A stretch of DNA of 64,000 bases. Origin: Shimia sp. R10_1 (lineage in GTDB: Bacteria > Pseudomonadota > Alphaproteobacteria > Rhodobacterales > Rhodobacteraceae). The notes below the pieces were generated by a model. It was not told the origin of the DNA. It did not search any database and saw nothing but the letters and a program-made list of their open reading frames with translations. Below are positions 41,582 to 50,132 of this stretch, one piece after another. How positions within the stretch are numbered: position 1 is the first letter of the stretch; each line of letters opens with the position of its first letter. The stretch spans positions 620,001 to 684,000 of the forward strand of contig NZ_JAGHQX010000001.1 of assembly GCF_017744095.1 (NCBI RefSeq), given 5' to 3'. A program made the position numbers and the translations under genes.

Positions 41582-42491
41582 ATTGGGTGCGCGCAAGGCG
41601 CCCATCCGCGCCGCGCAGGTGGTCGATGAACAGGCGCAACGGCATCATGCTTCGGTATTCTTGCGGGAAGTACAGAAACAGACCGGCGGTTTCTGGCATG
41701 TCTGCGTCCAGAACAGCTTCCAGAGCACCGGCCGCTACATCCTGCGTGCAATAGTCCCGAAATGTGTAGGTAAGCCCCACGCCCTGACGGGCCAAATCGA
41801 CGGATGCAGGCAAGGCGTTGCTGATGAGCGGACCTGTGACATCGACGGAATAGAGACCCTCCTCCGAGGTGAATTCCCAGAGCGCCATACGGCCCGAAGA
41901 GGGGAAACGGTAGCGAATGCAGCTGTGCGCCAGCAGGTCGCGCGGGGTTTCGGGGCGGCCGTGCGCAGCGAAATAGGCCGGGCTGCCAAAAACTGCGAGC
42001 GGCTGGCGTGGGGTCAGGCGTACGGCAACCATATCCGGCGCGATGCGATCGCCAAGGCGGAACCCCGCGTGCAGCCCCTCCCCCAGAATATCGGAGTAGG
42101 CATCTGTCATCAGAAATTCGACTTCGATCTCCGGATAGGCCCGACTGAAGGCGGCGATCTTTGGGGCAACCACCATGTGGTAGGCAGATTCCGACAGGGC
42201 CAGTTTGAGCGTGCCGCGTGCCGCGTGGCCACTGGACCGGGCGCTGTCTACTGCCGCAGACAGCTGCTCAAAGGCGGGGCCAGCACCACGCATAAGCGCA
42301 CGGCCCGCTTCCGTCAGGCTGACCGATCTTGTGGTGCGAATGAACAGCGCTGTTCCCAGTTGCGCCTCCAGCGTTTTGAGCTGGTGACTGACAGTTGAGG
42401 GTTTGATGCCCAGCGCATCGGCGGCGGCCCGCAGGCTGCCGTGTTCTGCAATTGCGGTGAACACTTCCAGTGTGGCGAGAGGCAGGCGCAT
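41580..42491 (-). CDS. LysR-type regulator
   Basis: LysR-family factor of 303 residues from the ATG at 42491; the frame extends 12 codons upstream without family similarity. Winged helix-turn-helix: LATLEVFTAIAEHGSLRAAA, DALGIKPSTVSHQLKTLEAQ, LFIRTTRSVSLTEAGRAL. The effector domain follows (GTLKLALSESAYHMVVAPKI ...). Divergent from the alpha/beta hydrolase gene with 127 bases between. A textbook T-N11-A site with perfect six-base arms (42509-42531) lies just upstream of its own start, so autoregulation and control of the hydrolase cluster are both likely. Confidence 0.93.
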   Translation of the reverse strand: MRLPLATLEVFTAIAEHGSLRAAADALGIKPSTVSHQLKTLEAQLGTALFIRTTRSVSLTEAGRALMRGAGPAFEQLSAAVDSARSSGHAARGTLKLALSESAYHMVVAPKIAAFSRAYPEIEVEFLMTDAYSDILGEGLHAGFRLGDRIAPDMVAVRLTPRQPLAVFGSPAYFAAHGRPETPRDLLAHSCIRYRFPSSGRMALWEFTSEEGLYSVDVTGPLISNALPASVDLARQGVGLTYTFRDYCTQDVAAGALEAVLDADMPETAGLFLYFPQEYRSMMPLRLFIDHLRGADGRLARTQ

Positions 42492-42508
42492 CACAGTCTC
42501 CAAATCCC

Positions 42509-42531
42509 ATTCATAGATACAATACATGAAT
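42509..42531. promoter_or_regulatory. LysR-type operator (T-N11-A)
   Basis: ATTCAT, 11 bases (AGATACAATAC), ATGAAT: perfect inverted repeat with the classical LysR spacing, in the divergent promoter region, 18 bases upstream of the LysR start. Confidence 0.65.
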
Positions 42532-42618
42532 AAGATGAAGAATGGGGTAATTATCGAAATTTGATACAGCTCCTAAGTTCGGATCACACCTTCAGCGCAT
42601 GATCCGAGAGGAGCCCCC

Positions 42619-43524
42619 ATGACCCGCATCACCCTGCAAAAGACCAAAACCAACGCCACTGTGGAGACACGCTCCGTTTCTTTTGACAGCGGTACCGCCA
42701 CACTCAAAGGCGTGCTTTATCTGCCAAAGGCTGCAAAATCCCTCCTGCCCGCCGCAATTGTCACCGGGGCATGGACCACCGTGAAAGAACAGATGGCAGG
42801 CACCTATGCACGCGAGCTGGCCGCGCGCGGCATTGCGGCGCTCGCCTTTGATTTCACCGGTTGGGGCGAAAGCACTGGCGCGCCGCGCTATGTGGAAGAT
42901 CCTGCCGTGAAAACAGCAGATATTCGCGCGGCGGCACAATTTCTGGCAAATCTGCCTGAGATCGACGCAACGCAAGTTTCCGGCCTTGGGATCTGCGCCT
43001 CCTCTGGCTACATGGCGGCCGCTGTGGCGGATGACGCCGCCTTACAGAAAGTCGCTTTGGTTGCGCCATGGCTGCATGATCCGGCACTGGCTGAAGTGAT
43101 TTATGGCGGTGCTGAGACGGCGGCAAAGCTGATTGCCGCGAGTGAAGCCGAAGATGCTGCCGATACTGTCCTGCTTGGGGCGTCTGCCACCGATGCCACC
43201 GCAGTCATGTTTCAGGCGCCATACTACACCGAGGAAGATCGCGGGCTGATCGCGGCCTATGACAACAAGTTTTCTCTCGCCTCCTGGAAGCCGTGGCTGA
43301 CCTATGACGCTCAGGTTTCTGCTGATCGTCTGAGCAAGCCGATGCTGATGGTGGGCTCGCCTTCGATTGCCCTTCCTGCCGGTGCAGAGGCCTATGAAAA
43401 CCGCACCAAAGCACCGCTGGAAAAGCTGTGGCTTGGTGAGGATGTGACCCAGTTTGATTTCTACGACCGCAAAGACGCGGTGACAGCGGCGGCGGATGCA
43501 GTGGCGGACTTCCTCAAAGCCTAA
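42619..43524 (+). CDS. Alpha/beta hydrolase with Cys at the nucleophile position
   Basis: A 301-residue alpha/beta hydrolase of the YcjY/dienelactone-hydrolase-like kind. The nucleophile elbow reads GICASSG at about 124-130, with Cys126 where serine usually sits, as in dienelactone hydrolases. Earlier, FDFTGWGESTG is the typical oxyanion region; near the C-terminus ASWKPWLTYDAQVSADRLSK and PMLMVGSPSIALPAGAEAYE match the acid-bearing part. GAGAGGAG precedes the ATG. First gene of a plus-strand series (two SnoaL-like proteins, NAD(P)H oxidoreductase) under a divergent LysR. Substrate unknown. Confidence 0.85.
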   Translation: MTRITLQKTKTNATVETRSVSFDSGTATLKGVLYLPKAAKSLLPAAIVTGAWTTVKEQMAGTYARELAARGIAALAFDFTGWGESTGAPRYVEDPAVKTADIRAAAQFLANLPEIDATQVSGLGICASSGYMAAAVADDAALQKVALVAPWLHDPALAEVIYGGAETAAKLIAASEAEDAADTVLLGASATDATAVMFQAPYYTEEDRGLIAAYDNKFSLASWKPWLTYDAQVSADRLSKPMLMVGSPSIALPAGAEAYENRTKAPLEKLWLGEDVTQFDFYDRKDAVTAAADAVADFLKA

Positions 43525-43631
43525 CCACAGGGAGAAAATACATTTCAAATCAAGACCTCACACATCGCCGTGCCTTGCTGACCGGGGGCGGCCAGCCCGC
43601 CTGATCGGCGCTTTTTTGAAAGGAAGATCCA

Positions 43632-44126
43632 ATGAAAACCCTCCTCAGATCCCTAACCGCAGGTGCCGTTATGACCCTCAGCACAGCCGCGATGGCGGCC
43701 TCACCAGAAGACAATATGAAAGTTGTGCAGGATTTCTTTGCCGCCTATGGCACCGAAGATCTGGACGGCATTGCCAAGGTGATGGACGAGAATGTGCGCT
43801 GGCATATTCCGGGGCGGCATCCGCTGTCTGGTACCAAAAATGGCCGTGAAGAAGTTTTGGCGTTTTTTGCTCAGCTGGGTGCCGCTGGTTTCAAAGCAGA
43901 GCCGATCTATTTTGGCGCAGATGACACCCATGTGGTGGACATCCATCGCGGCTGGTCCAACGCAGAGGGCAAGCCTAATGTCGATACGCTCTGGGCCCTG
44001 CTTTACCGCATTGAAAACGGCAAGATTGTCGAGGCGACCAATCTGTCCGCAGATCAGGATGCTGCCAACACCTTCTTCTGGTCGCAGTACCAACTCGCCC
44101 CGGTGCCAGAGCGGCTGGCGGACTGA
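43632..44126 (+). CDS. Exported SnoaL/NTF2-like protein 1
   Basis: A 164-residue protein with a signal peptide (MKTLLRSLTAGAVMTLSTAA, cleaved after AMA) and one SnoaL-like cone-shaped domain: VVQDFFAAYGTEDLDGIAKV, MDENVRWHIPGRHPLSGTKN, GREEVLAFFAQLGAAGFKAE, LWALLYRIENGKIVEATNLS. SnoaL-like domains isomerise, hydrolyse or bind small hydrophobic molecules. Periplasmic location is unusual for the fold but the signal peptide is clear. AAGGA lies about 8 bases before the ATG. Downstream of the hydrolase by 107 bases. Confidence 0.8.
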   Translation: MKTLLRSLTAGAVMTLSTAAMAASPEDNMKVVQDFFAAYGTEDLDGIAKVMDENVRWHIPGRHPLSGTKNGREEVLAFFAQLGAAGFKAEPIYFGADDTHVVDIHRGWSNAEGKPNVDTLWALLYRIENGKIVEATNLSADQDAANTFFWSQYQLAPVPERLAD

Positions 44127-44179
44127 CAGCCGCCCCCGCGCTTCCCTAGACCTTCCCCAAGACACAAAGGATGAATGAT

Positions 44180-44719
44180 ATGAAAAAGATACTTGCGAGT
44201 GCTGCGCTGGCTGCGAGTGCGACCACGGCGATTGCCGAGATTTCAGATGAACGCGCGGTTCTGAATGCCATCAACAACGTGGGCTATTATGCTGATCTCG
44301 GCGATTGGGATCAGGTGGCCGCGCAGTTTCATCCAGAGGGTGCGGTGCTCGATTACACCTCTTATGCCAATGCCTCTGCCGGGACGGAACAGGCGCTGCC
44401 CACACTTCTGCCTGCAGAGATTGTGGCCGCCTGGCAAACCGTGTTGCCGGGATATGACCGCACCCACCACCTGATGGGGACAGAAAGCGTGCAGATTGAC
44501 GGAGATCGCGCGACCACAACGGCCAATATCTATGCGACCCATATTCTGGCCAATGACGGCGAGGACACCTGGGTCTTTATCGGTGACTACCAGCATGAGC
44601 TGACGAAAACCGAAGATGGCTGGAAGATCACCTTCATGCGCGCAAATCTGCGGGCGCAACTTGGCAATGAAAACCTGCCCGCACTGGCCGCAGAGCGTGT
44701 GAAAGCTGCGAGTCAGTAG
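44180..44719 (+). CDS. Exported SnoaL/NTF2-like protein 2
   Basis: A 179-residue protein from the ATG at 44180, with a signal peptide (MKKILASAALAASATTAIA) and a SnoaL-4-type domain: DERAVLNAINNVGYYADLGD, WDQVAAQFHPEGAVLDYTSY, YDRTHHLMGTESVQIDGDRA, TEDGWKITFMRANLRAQLGN. The HH pair is at the position often seen in the active-site cone. AAGGA upstream serves either this ATG or one three codons earlier. It lies 53 bases after the first SnoaL-like gene; the two differ greatly in sequence, so they are not a recent duplication. Confidence 0.8.
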   Translation: MKKILASAALAASATTAIAEISDERAVLNAINNVGYYADLGDWDQVAAQFHPEGAVLDYTSYANASAGTEQALPTLLPAEIVAAWQTVLPGYDRTHHLMGTESVQIDGDRATTTANIYATHILANDGEDTWVFIGDYQHELTKTEDGWKITFMRANLRAQLGNENLPALAAERVKAASQ

Positions 44720-44760
44720 CCCCCGCCTCTCATAGAAACATCCACTCCTGAGGTTCCCAT

Positions 44761-45363
44761 ATGAAAACCCTCGTCCTGACCGCCCACCCAGATCTGGGCA
44801 AATCCCGTATCAACAGGCTTTGGTTTGATGCGCTCTCTGACGTGGAATGCGTTACCACCCGCGATCTGACAGCCATTGGCGGCGCAACCTTCACTTTTGA
44901 TATCGAAGCAGAGCAGGCGCTGTTGCTGGCCCATGACCGGATCGTGTTTCAGTTTCCGTTTTACTGGTATTCCGCCCCGCCGGTTCTGAAGGCTTGGATG
45001 GATCAGGTGCTGTCTTACGGGTTTGCTTATGGACCGGGCGGACACAAATTAGCTGGCCGTGAGTTCCTGATCCTGGTCTCAACCGGTGGCCCGGCTGATA
45101 GTTATCACGCGGGCGGGTACAACAACTACGCGATGGATGAGTTCCTCAAGCCGTTTCAGCAGACGGCAAACCTCACCGGGATGACTTATCTGCGGCCCTT
45201 TGTGGCGCATGGGATGGCGGTGGCGGATGCTGCCAAGCTGGAGGCGACAGTGCCGTGTATGCTGGCCCATCTGACGGACCCTGCGCTCGACCCAAAGATC
45301 AAGCAAGCGCGGATCAACAAAGCGCTGGCGGAGGATCCAAGCAAGGCGGCTGCCGTCAGTTAA
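44761..45363 (+). CDS. NAD(P)H-dependent oxidoreductase, flavodoxin-like (KefF/MdaB type)
   Basis: Flavin-dependent quinone reductase-like protein of 200 residues. MKTLVLTAHPDLGKSRINRL is the FMN/FAD-binding start, QFPFYWYSAPPVLKAWMDQV the family signature, and LVSTGGPADSYHAGGYNNYA the flavin loop. Such enzymes reduce quinones or electrophiles by two electrons. Last gene of the plus-strand series after the two SnoaL-like genes. Its stop overlaps that of the convergent SDR gene by three to four bases. A detoxification role for the cluster is inference. Confidence 0.88.
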   Translation: MKTLVLTAHPDLGKSRINRLWFDALSDVECVTTRDLTAIGGATFTFDIEAEQALLLAHDRIVFQFPFYWYSAPPVLKAWMDQVLSYGFAYGPGGHKLAGREFLILVSTGGPADSYHAGGYNNYAMDEFLKPFQQTANLTGMTYLRPFVAHGMAVADAAKLEATVPCMLAHLTDPALDPKIKQARINKALAEDPSKAAAVS

Positions 45364-46145
45364 TCGGGTTTGCCGCGTACCATGCGCGCCATGACCCATT
45401 GATACAGGGTTGGCGACAGGCGGGTGAGCAGATGCGCAATCTTCGCCACCCGCCCTACCGGCACAAAGTCTTTGCCTTTGTTCAGACCACGCAGAATTTC
45501 TTTGGCGGCCTGATCTGCTGTCATGGCGTCAAAGGCATCAGGGGCGCTGCCCGGCGGTGTCAGCCCGTTTGGATCCGTCGTCGCCGCAGGATTGGTTGCA
45601 ACAAAAGAGGGCGCGGCGATGCAAACCTGCACGCCATGGGCCTCTTCCTCAGCCCGCAACGATCCAAAAAAGCCGGCCATGGCGTGTTTGGAGGCGGCAT
45701 AAGCGGCGCGTTGCCTAAGCGGCGCAAACCCCGCGACAGAGGTGAGCACCAGATGCGTGCCCTGCGTTTGGCGCAGCGCCCCCTGAAAGGCCTGCGCCAT
45801 GGTTGCGGCGGCAAAGTAATTGATTTCAAAGAGCTGTCTGTGGGCGGCGTCTGTGAGATCGGAAACTGGGCCGATCGTCGTCACGCCTGCGCTGTAGATC
45901 ACCAAAGCAATGCGCGCATGGTCTGCGCAGATCTGTGCACAACAGCTTGCAAGCTGCTCAGGATCGGTCAGGTCGCATTGCATGGGCTGCTGGCTGTCTG
46001 ACACCGCAAGTGTTGCAATGTCACGATCAAGCAACACCACGCGCCAGCCTTGATCCTGCAAGCGTTCAGACAGCGCCGTACCGAGCCCCCCTGCGCCACC
46101 TGAAATCACTGCCGTTTTACGCTCTCCCCCCTTTGTGGATGTCAC
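45360..46145 (-). CDS. Short-chain dehydrogenase/reductase
   Basis: NAD(P)-dependent SDR of 261 residues. Cofactor motif SGGAGGLGTALSERL at about 15-29, acidic residue after strand 2 (VVLLDRD, favouring NAD), active-site Ser in LVLTSVAGF and YAASK near 150. The GTG start overlaps the epimerase stop (GTGA), so it is translated from the same messenger as the three genes upstream: monooxygenase, SBF transporter, epimerase. C-terminal region is long and slightly hydrophobic (LTRLSPTLYQWVMARMVRGK), as in SDRs acting on lipids or steroids. Substrate unknown. Confidence 0.88.
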   Translation of the reverse strand: MTSTKGGERKTAVISGGAGGLGTALSERLQDQGWRVVLLDRDIATLAVSDSQQPMQCDLTDPEQLASCCAQICADHARIALVIYSAGVTTIGPVSDLTDAAHRQLFEINYFAAATMAQAFQGALRQTQGTHLVLTSVAGFAPLRQRAAYAASKHAMAGFFGSLRAEEEAHGVQVCIAAPSFVATNPAATTDPNGLTPPGSAPDAFDAMTADQAAKEILRGLNKGKDFVPVGRVAKIAHLLTRLSPTLYQWVMARMVRGKPD

Positions 46146-47080
46146 GGCGACAGGCTCCGCTTCCAGAATTCAAACACTTCTCGGCTGGATTTTTCGGGCG
46201 TGTAGCCGAAATCCCGTTTGAGTGCGGCATTGGAAAGCACCGGGCGGTATTGCAAAAACCGCACCTGTTCGGGGCCGTACTGGCTGAGCCCCAATGGCCG
46301 GGCAACACAAAGGGCGACGCGCAGAAGCCAAGCAGGCAAGCGCAACACCGGCTTGCCCATGATTTCAGACAGGTCATCCACGCTGAGGGCGCCATCGCCT
46401 GCCACGTTGAAAATGCCCTCCGGGCCATCTGTGGCAGCGCGCAACAGAATGCGCGCCAGATCACAATTCCAGACAAACACAAAGGGGCTGTCGCTGCCCT
46501 GCACCGCCAGCAGCCGCGGCTTGTGAAAGAGATCAGTGATTTGATTGTCTGTGCCGCGCCCCAGAACGGTGCCGACCCGCAGCACCACCTGCTCCAGCTG
46601 AGGCGCGTTTTCGCGCACATCAGACAGAAACTCCTCCACCAGACGTTTGTGGTGGGCGTAGGCGAACCCCTTATTGCCGCGGATCGCATCACATTCCCGA
46701 AGCGGCACCGGGTTGTCGGCGTGATAGCCATAGGCCGCGCCCGAAGAGGTGACCACAAGCCGTTTGGTGCCTGCCGCGAGGGCGGCGGTGACCACAGAGC
46801 GTGTGCCACCCACATCAACCGCATAGGCCAGATCGCGCGTGCTGTCTTTGGGTGGGGTCACAACAGAGGCCAAATGCACGATCACTTCCGGCTGGTAGCG
46901 CGCGATCACCCGCAGCGGGGCATCTGTTGTCACGTCCATTGGATGGAAACGCGCATTGGCAGGCAGGTTGTCCGGCGCCATCACATCACAGGCGATCACA
47001 TCATGAGATGTCTTGGCCAATTCCGTCAAAAGCGCGCTGCCGACCATGCCAGCGGCTCCTGTGATAAGAATGCGGGTCAT
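46142..47080 (-). CDS. NAD-dependent epimerase/dehydratase (extended SDR)
   Basis: Extended SDR of 312 residues from the ATG at 47080. The Rossmann motif is RILITGAAGMVGSAL, catalytic YAHHK follows VVTSSGAAYGYHADNPVPLR, and a C-terminal substrate domain ends in RDFGYTPEKSSREVFEFWKR. Members include sugar epimerases and 3-beta-hydroxysteroid dehydrogenase relatives; the lack of any sugar-nucleotide genes and the companions here make a lipid or steroid-like substrate possible (inference). ATGA overlap with the SBF gene upstream and GTGA overlap with the SDR gene downstream. Confidence 0.88.
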   Translation of the reverse strand: MTRILITGAAGMVGSALLTELAKTSHDVIACDVMAPDNLPANARFHPMDVTTDAPLRVIARYQPEVIVHLASVVTPPKDSTRDLAYAVDVGGTRSVVTAALAAGTKRLVVTSSGAAYGYHADNPVPLRECDAIRGNKGFAYAHHKRLVEEFLSDVRENAPQLEQVVLRVGTVLGRGTDNQITDLFHKPRLLAVQGSDSPFVFVWNCDLARILLRAATDGPEGIFNVAGDGALSVDDLSEIMGKPVLRLPAWLLRVALCVARPLGLSQYGPEQVRFLQYRPVLSNAALKRDFGYTPEKSSREVFEFWKRSLSP

Positions 47081-47985
47081 CTTGCTGCCTCTGTTCGGTT
47101 CATAAGAGAGGCCAAACCAAGGCCCGTAATCGCATGCCAAATACCCCAAAACGCGGCGACGACGGCCATGCCGCCAAGCCCACCAAAAAAGCCAAAAATA
47201 AGGATCAGACCGAGGCCTGAATTCTGAATACCGGTTTCAATTGTGATGGCGCGCCGATCATAGGCGGAAAGCCCCATCACGCTGGCGATGCTGAAGCCGG
47301 TGGTCAATGCCAGGGCGTTGTGCAACAGCACAAGGGCGGCCACAGCTGTCGCGAATTGCAAAAAATAGTCCCAGTTTGAAATCAGCGCCAAGACAATAAA
47401 GGCAATGAAAATGCCCATCGCCACATTTTGCAAAGGGCGGCGCAGGCGCGCTGTCAGGTCGGGGCGTGTGCTGTTCAGCGACACCCCAAGCACCAGCGGC
47501 AGCACCAGCATAAGCCCCACCGTGATCGCAACAGACACCGGATCAATCACTGTCGCCTGCAAAATCTCGCGCGTTGGCCCATAAAGCGCGCCCCAAAAAG
47601 CGATGTTGAGCGGAGTCATCAGGATGGCGCCCACTGTGGCAAAAGCCGTCATCGACACCGACAGGGCCGCGTTGCCGCCCGCGCGATGGGTGATGTAGTT
47701 GGAGATATTGCCACCCGGGCAAGCCGCCACCAGAATGAGCCCCAAGGCGATGGACGGCTGCGGCTGAGTGAGCAAGACCAGCCCAAAGGTCACAGCGGGC
47801 AGCAGCAGAAACTGTGAGACAAGCCCGGTGATGAGCGCGCGTGGCGACTGCAGCAGGCGACGGAAGTCAGCCAGCGACAGATCGATCGCGATGGCAAACA
47901 TCACGACAGCCAGAACCGCATTGAGCACGGTCAAGGACGATGCGCTGAAATTCAGCACAACCGCATCCAAATTGGCCTGTGTCAT
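47077..47985 (-). CDS. SBF/BASS-type sodium symporter
   Basis: Inner-membrane transporter of the bile acid:Na+ symporter superfamily, 302 residues, about ten helices in two inverted repeats. The crossover regions ACPGGNISNYITHRAGGNAA and TIETGIQNSGLGLILIFGFF (sodium and substrate sites) are well conserved. Bacterial members carry bile acids, pantoate, pyruvate or other organic anions. Coupled by overlap to the monooxygenase upstream (TAATG) and the epimerase downstream (ATGA), so it most likely imports or exports the compound those enzymes act on. Confidence 0.9.
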   Translation of the reverse strand: MTQANLDAVVLNFSASSLTVLNAVLAVVMFAIAIDLSLADFRRLLQSPRALITGLVSQFLLLPAVTFGLVLLTQPQPSIALGLILVAACPGGNISNYITHRAGGNAALSVSMTAFATVGAILMTPLNIAFWGALYGPTREILQATVIDPVSVAITVGLMLVLPLVLGVSLNSTRPDLTARLRRPLQNVAMGIFIAFIVLALISNWDYFLQFATAVAALVLLHNALALTTGFSIASVMGLSAYDRRAITIETGIQNSGLGLILIFGFFGGLGGMAVVAAFWGIWHAITGLGLASLMNRTEAAR

Positions 47986-49301
47986 TAGGGTTGCTCCGCC
48001 TCAAGCGCTTTGATCCAGCGCGTTACCGCACCACGGTATGTGGCCTTGTCAACGTAGTAGGCCATGCGTGGCAGTTCGAGGTAAGACATTCCACCAGTGG
48101 CGCGCACGAAGCCGTTCTGCTTGGTGCGTTTGAGTTTCTGGGCGGCGGGACTGCCCGCACGCAACCCGTTTATGTAGCGCGCGACCATCTCTGCCTGCTC
48201 GTGCCGCCCCTGCCAGCCGAGACCTGCGGCTTCGACCATACCCAGCACAAAAATATCGTCGCGCTCCGGGTGCATCGCATTCAGATAGAGATGCGGTGCG
48301 TCATTGCGCCAATTGAGCAGCGCCTGGTCAATAAAAGGATAGTCGAGCTTGTAACCCGTGGCGGCAAGGATCAGATCATACTCGCCCTGCGATCCATCGG
48401 CAAATGAGACGGTTTTCCCAGATATATCAGATATATCCGCGCGGATTTTCAAGTCCCCATGCCCCGCATGATAGAGCACCAGCGAATTCACCACTGGGTG
48501 GCTTTCGTAAAGTTTGTAGTCCGGTTTGGGAAAACCGTATTTCTGAGGGTTTCCAACAAACCACTTCAGGATCAGACCATCCACATGACGCTTCAGCCAC
48601 ATCGGAAGTTTGATCGCTCCGCCCATGGTGTCAGCGGGTTTGCCAAAGACGTATTTGGGCACGAAATAATAGCCGCGCCGCATCGACAAATCGCAACTGG
48701 CTGCATGGTGCACCGCATCCACAGCGATGTCGCAGCCGGAGTTACCCGCCCCAACCACAAGCACGCGTTTGCCTGCAAATTGTTCAGGATGGCGATACTG
48801 CGCCGCATGGATCAGCTCGCCGTCAAACTGCCCCGGAAACTGCGGCATGTTTGGGGTGCTGAGCGTGCCATTTGCGATCATAACGCCCGCATAGACGGCG
48901 CTATGCGTTTGCCCTCCCTGTCGCCAAATGACACGCCAGCCCGCACCGTTGTCCCCAACCGGCGCCAGCTCTTTGATCTCCGCCCCGAAACGAAAATGCG
49001 GGCGCAGATCAAAGAAATCCGCGAAGTCGCGAAAGTAGTGGGCCATCTCTCGGTGAGAGGGATATTCGGCCACATCCTCGCGCATCGGAAAGTCGGCAAA
49101 CTCTGTCATCGTCTTTGATGAGATCAGATGTGCGCTTTCATACATTGTGGACCGTGGCCCCTCGATATCCCACAGCCCGCCAACATCTGAATGCAGCTCA
49201 AACCCATCAAAGGCGATGCCCTGTTGGCGCAAAACCTTGGCCATGGCCAAACCCATGGGCCCCGCCCCCAAGAGGGCGAATTTTGCGCGCGTTTCTGACA
49301 T
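47985..49301 (-). CDS. Flavin-containing monooxygenase (FMO-type)
   Basis: FAD- and NADPH-dependent monooxygenase of 438 residues. FAD motif LLGAGPMGLAMA at about 9-20, the FMO fingerprint FDGELIHAAQYRHPEQFAGK, NADPH motif VLVVGAGNSGCDIAVDA, and ATGYKLDYPF near residue 340. The ATG at 49301 follows AAGGAG; an earlier start 13 codons back is unlikely. These enzymes oxygenate N or S atoms or act as Baeyer-Villiger enzymes; the sequence does not decide. First gene of a four-gene operon with a divergent TetR-family gene 62 bases away. Confidence 0.9.
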   Translation of the reverse strand: MSETRAKFALLGAGPMGLAMAKVLRQQGIAFDGFELHSDVGGLWDIEGPRSTMYESAHLISSKTMTEFADFPMREDVAEYPSHREMAHYFRDFADFFDLRPHFRFGAEIKELAPVGDNGAGWRVIWRQGGQTHSAVYAGVMIANGTLSTPNMPQFPGQFDGELIHAAQYRHPEQFAGKRVLVVGAGNSGCDIAVDAVHHAASCDLSMRRGYYFVPKYVFGKPADTMGGAIKLPMWLKRHVDGLILKWFVGNPQKYGFPKPDYKLYESHPVVNSLVLYHAGHGDLKIRADISDISGKTVSFADGSQGEYDLILAATGYKLDYPFIDQALLNWRNDAPHLYLNAMHPERDDIFVLGMVEAAGLGWQGRHEQAEMVARYINGLRAGSPAAQKLKRTKQNGFVRATGGMSYLELPRMAYYVDKATYRGAVTRWIKALEAEQP

Positions 49302-49363
49302 TCCTAACTCCTTAGATCGCCATTTAGATTGAACATTCATTAAAAATAAGACAAGCTGTTTTT

Positions 49364-50032
49364 ATGAGCCGTGAATTCCTGGAAGAAAAACAAAGACAAA
49401 GGGCCCCCTCTCAGAGGGCGTTGGAGACGCGGGCGCGCATCTTTGACGCAGCGGAAAGGGTGTTTTCACGCGCAGGGTTTGACGCCGCATCGATTCGCGA
49501 CATTGCCGAGGAAGCCGAGGTTCAGGGCGCGCTGGTGAACCACCATGGCGGCAGCAAAGAAGCGCTTTTCTGGCGCGTGGTTGCCCGCCGTGCCGAGATC
49601 CTCAGCACAGCCCGACTTGATGCGCTTGCCGCGCGCAAAGCAGAAGGCGCCCTGTCGCTCACCGCAGTACTGACCTGTTACTTTGAGCCCTATCTGTCGC
49701 GCGCCGAATGCGGCGATGTGCAATGGCTCGCCTATGCGCGGCTTGTGGCGATTGTCTCGTCTGACACGCGCTGGCAAGAATTGGCCGCGACCTGCTTTGA
49801 CCCAACCGCCACGCGGTTTGTCGAAGAAATCGCTGCGCTGTATCCGCCCAAGGCACAGGGAGCTGTTGCTGCGGCCTTTATCTATTCTGTTGCGGCGCTG
49901 CTCGCATTGCTGACGGCTCAGTGGCGGATGGTGGCCATGGGGGATGGGCGCACAGATGCCAGCAGCCATCTGGACGAGTTGGTGGCGTTTTGCGCCGCCG
50001 GCATTGAGGCCAGCGTCGCAAGAGCAAGCTAG
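49364..50032 (+). CDS. TetR-family regulator
   Basis: Repressor-type protein of 222 residues. Helix-turn-helix in the first 65 residues: ARIFDAAERVFSRAGFDAAS, then IRDIAEEAEVQGALVNHHGG and SKEALFWRVV. The usual Y.HF.SKE signature appears as VNHHGGSKEAL. A C-terminal domain of about 130 residues would bind the effector. Divergent from the monooxygenase operon; TGAACATTCA (49330-49339) in the 62-base shared region, a TGAA/TTCA dyad, is a possible operator. No strong ribosome site is visible. Confidence 0.9.
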   Translation: MSREFLEEKQRQRAPSQRALETRARIFDAAERVFSRAGFDAASIRDIAEEAEVQGALVNHHGGSKEALFWRVVARRAEILSTARLDALAARKAEGALSLTAVLTCYFEPYLSRAECGDVQWLAYARLVAIVSSDTRWQELAATCFDPTATRFVEEIAALYPPKAQGAVAAAFIYSVAALLALLTAQWRMVAMGDGRTDASSHLDELVAFCAAGIEASVARAS

Positions 50033-50132
50033 TCAAAGCGACAGGATTTCGCGAAAAAGTGGAATGTGCGCTTTTGCAAGCCGCCTGCCGCGCTTATAGT
50101 TGGCAAAACAAACCGGCAGAGCAGCAACACAT

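Noticed and set aside
45935-47227. 430-codon plus-strand frame over the epimerase and SDR genes
   Set aside because: The minus-strand frames have cofactor motifs and stop-start overlaps; the plus-strand translation is low-complexity Arg/His/Pro-rich.
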